A DNA stretch of 6,346 nucleotides from an uncultured Gammaproteobacteria bacterium (GTDB taxonomy: Bacteria > Pseudomonadota > Gammaproteobacteria > Nitrosococcales > Methylophagaceae). The stretch is taken from positions 1 to 6,346 of the forward strand of contig CAJXPP010000129.1 in the NCBI GenBank assembly GCA_913058195.1, read 5' to 3'. Below are positions 6,298 to 6,346 of the stretch, piece by piece. Position 1 is the first letter of the stretch. The number at the start of each line of letters is the position of its first letter. The notes under the pieces are model-generated. The model did no database searches and was not told the origin of the DNA. It was given only the letters and a program-made list of their open reading frames with translations. Made by a program: the position numbers and the translations under genes.

Positions 6298-6346
6298 CTG
6301 TCTCTTATACACATCTCCGAGCCCACGAGACTAGGCATGATCTCGT
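6298..6346. other. Nextera i7 adapter with Tn5 mosaic end (assembly artefact)
   Basis: Bases 6298-6316 are the reverse-complement Tn5 mosaic end, 6317-6331 the i7-side Nextera primer sequence, 6332-6339 the index read as TAGGCATG, and 6340-6346 the start of the P7-side flow-cell sequence. The block interrupts coaBC inside a codon. It is not genomic, and it forms a false 44-base terminal inverted repeat with bases 1-44. Confidence 0.97.

Noticed and set aside
1..6346. A composite transposon bounded by 44-base terminal inverted repeats
   Set aside because: The repeats are Nextera adapter, index and Tn5 mosaic-end sequence. No transposase or target-site duplication is present, and the content is housekeeping.

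Overview
The window is a 6.3 kb assembled fragment of a gammaproteobacterial chromosome. It is AT-rich, roughly 40% GC by eye. Everything biological lies on the minus strand. Gene content and order (coaBC–dut–algC–argB–slmA) match the conserved gammaproteobacterial housekeeping cluster: coaBC–dut–algC–argB is the Pseudomonas-type order, and slmA near dut is the enterobacterial neighbourhood. SlmA itself is a gammaproteobacterial nucleoid-occlusion protein. The very long AlgC and the low GC suggest a non-enteric, non-pseudomonad lineage, such as an environmental, possibly marine, gammaproteobacterium. I cannot name the genus.

Layout in the direction of transcription (right to left): a 3'-end sequencing adapter (6298-6346); coaBC lacking its first ~58 codons (5258-6297); dut (4831-5289); algC with a ~350-residue membrane/periplasmic N-terminal extension (2347-4800); argB (1425-2333); slmA (808-1434); a short receiver-domain protein with no DNA-binding domain (359-811), whose end runs into a 5-copy TTAACTA heptamer array (338-372); a ~110-base non-coding gap; a degenerate tRNA-Arg(CCG) gene (147-223); about 100 bases with nothing recognisable; and a second adapter (1-44). 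From the receiver-gene stop to the left adapter (45-358) there is no protein gene, only the tRNA-like gene, the repeat and weak palindromes.

The six protein genes look like one operon. coaBC/dut, argB/slmA and slmA/receiver overlap, and the other gaps are 30 and 13 bases. No promoter or convincing terminator is seen between the genes, so the main promoter probably lies beyond the right edge. The products serve growth-linked housekeeping: coenzyme A synthesis (CoaBC), dUTP removal and dUMP supply (Dut), hexose-phosphate mutation for surface polysaccharide (AlgC), arginine synthesis (ArgB), and coupling of division-site choice to the nucleoid (SlmA).

I did not find a convincing undescribed system. 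The points most worth a second look are the receiver gene that ends in the heptamer repeat, the tRNA-Arg(CCG) with mismatches in normally invariant pairs, and the membrane-anchored AlgC. The 44-base inverted repeat at the two window ends is Illumina Nextera adapter, not a transposon.
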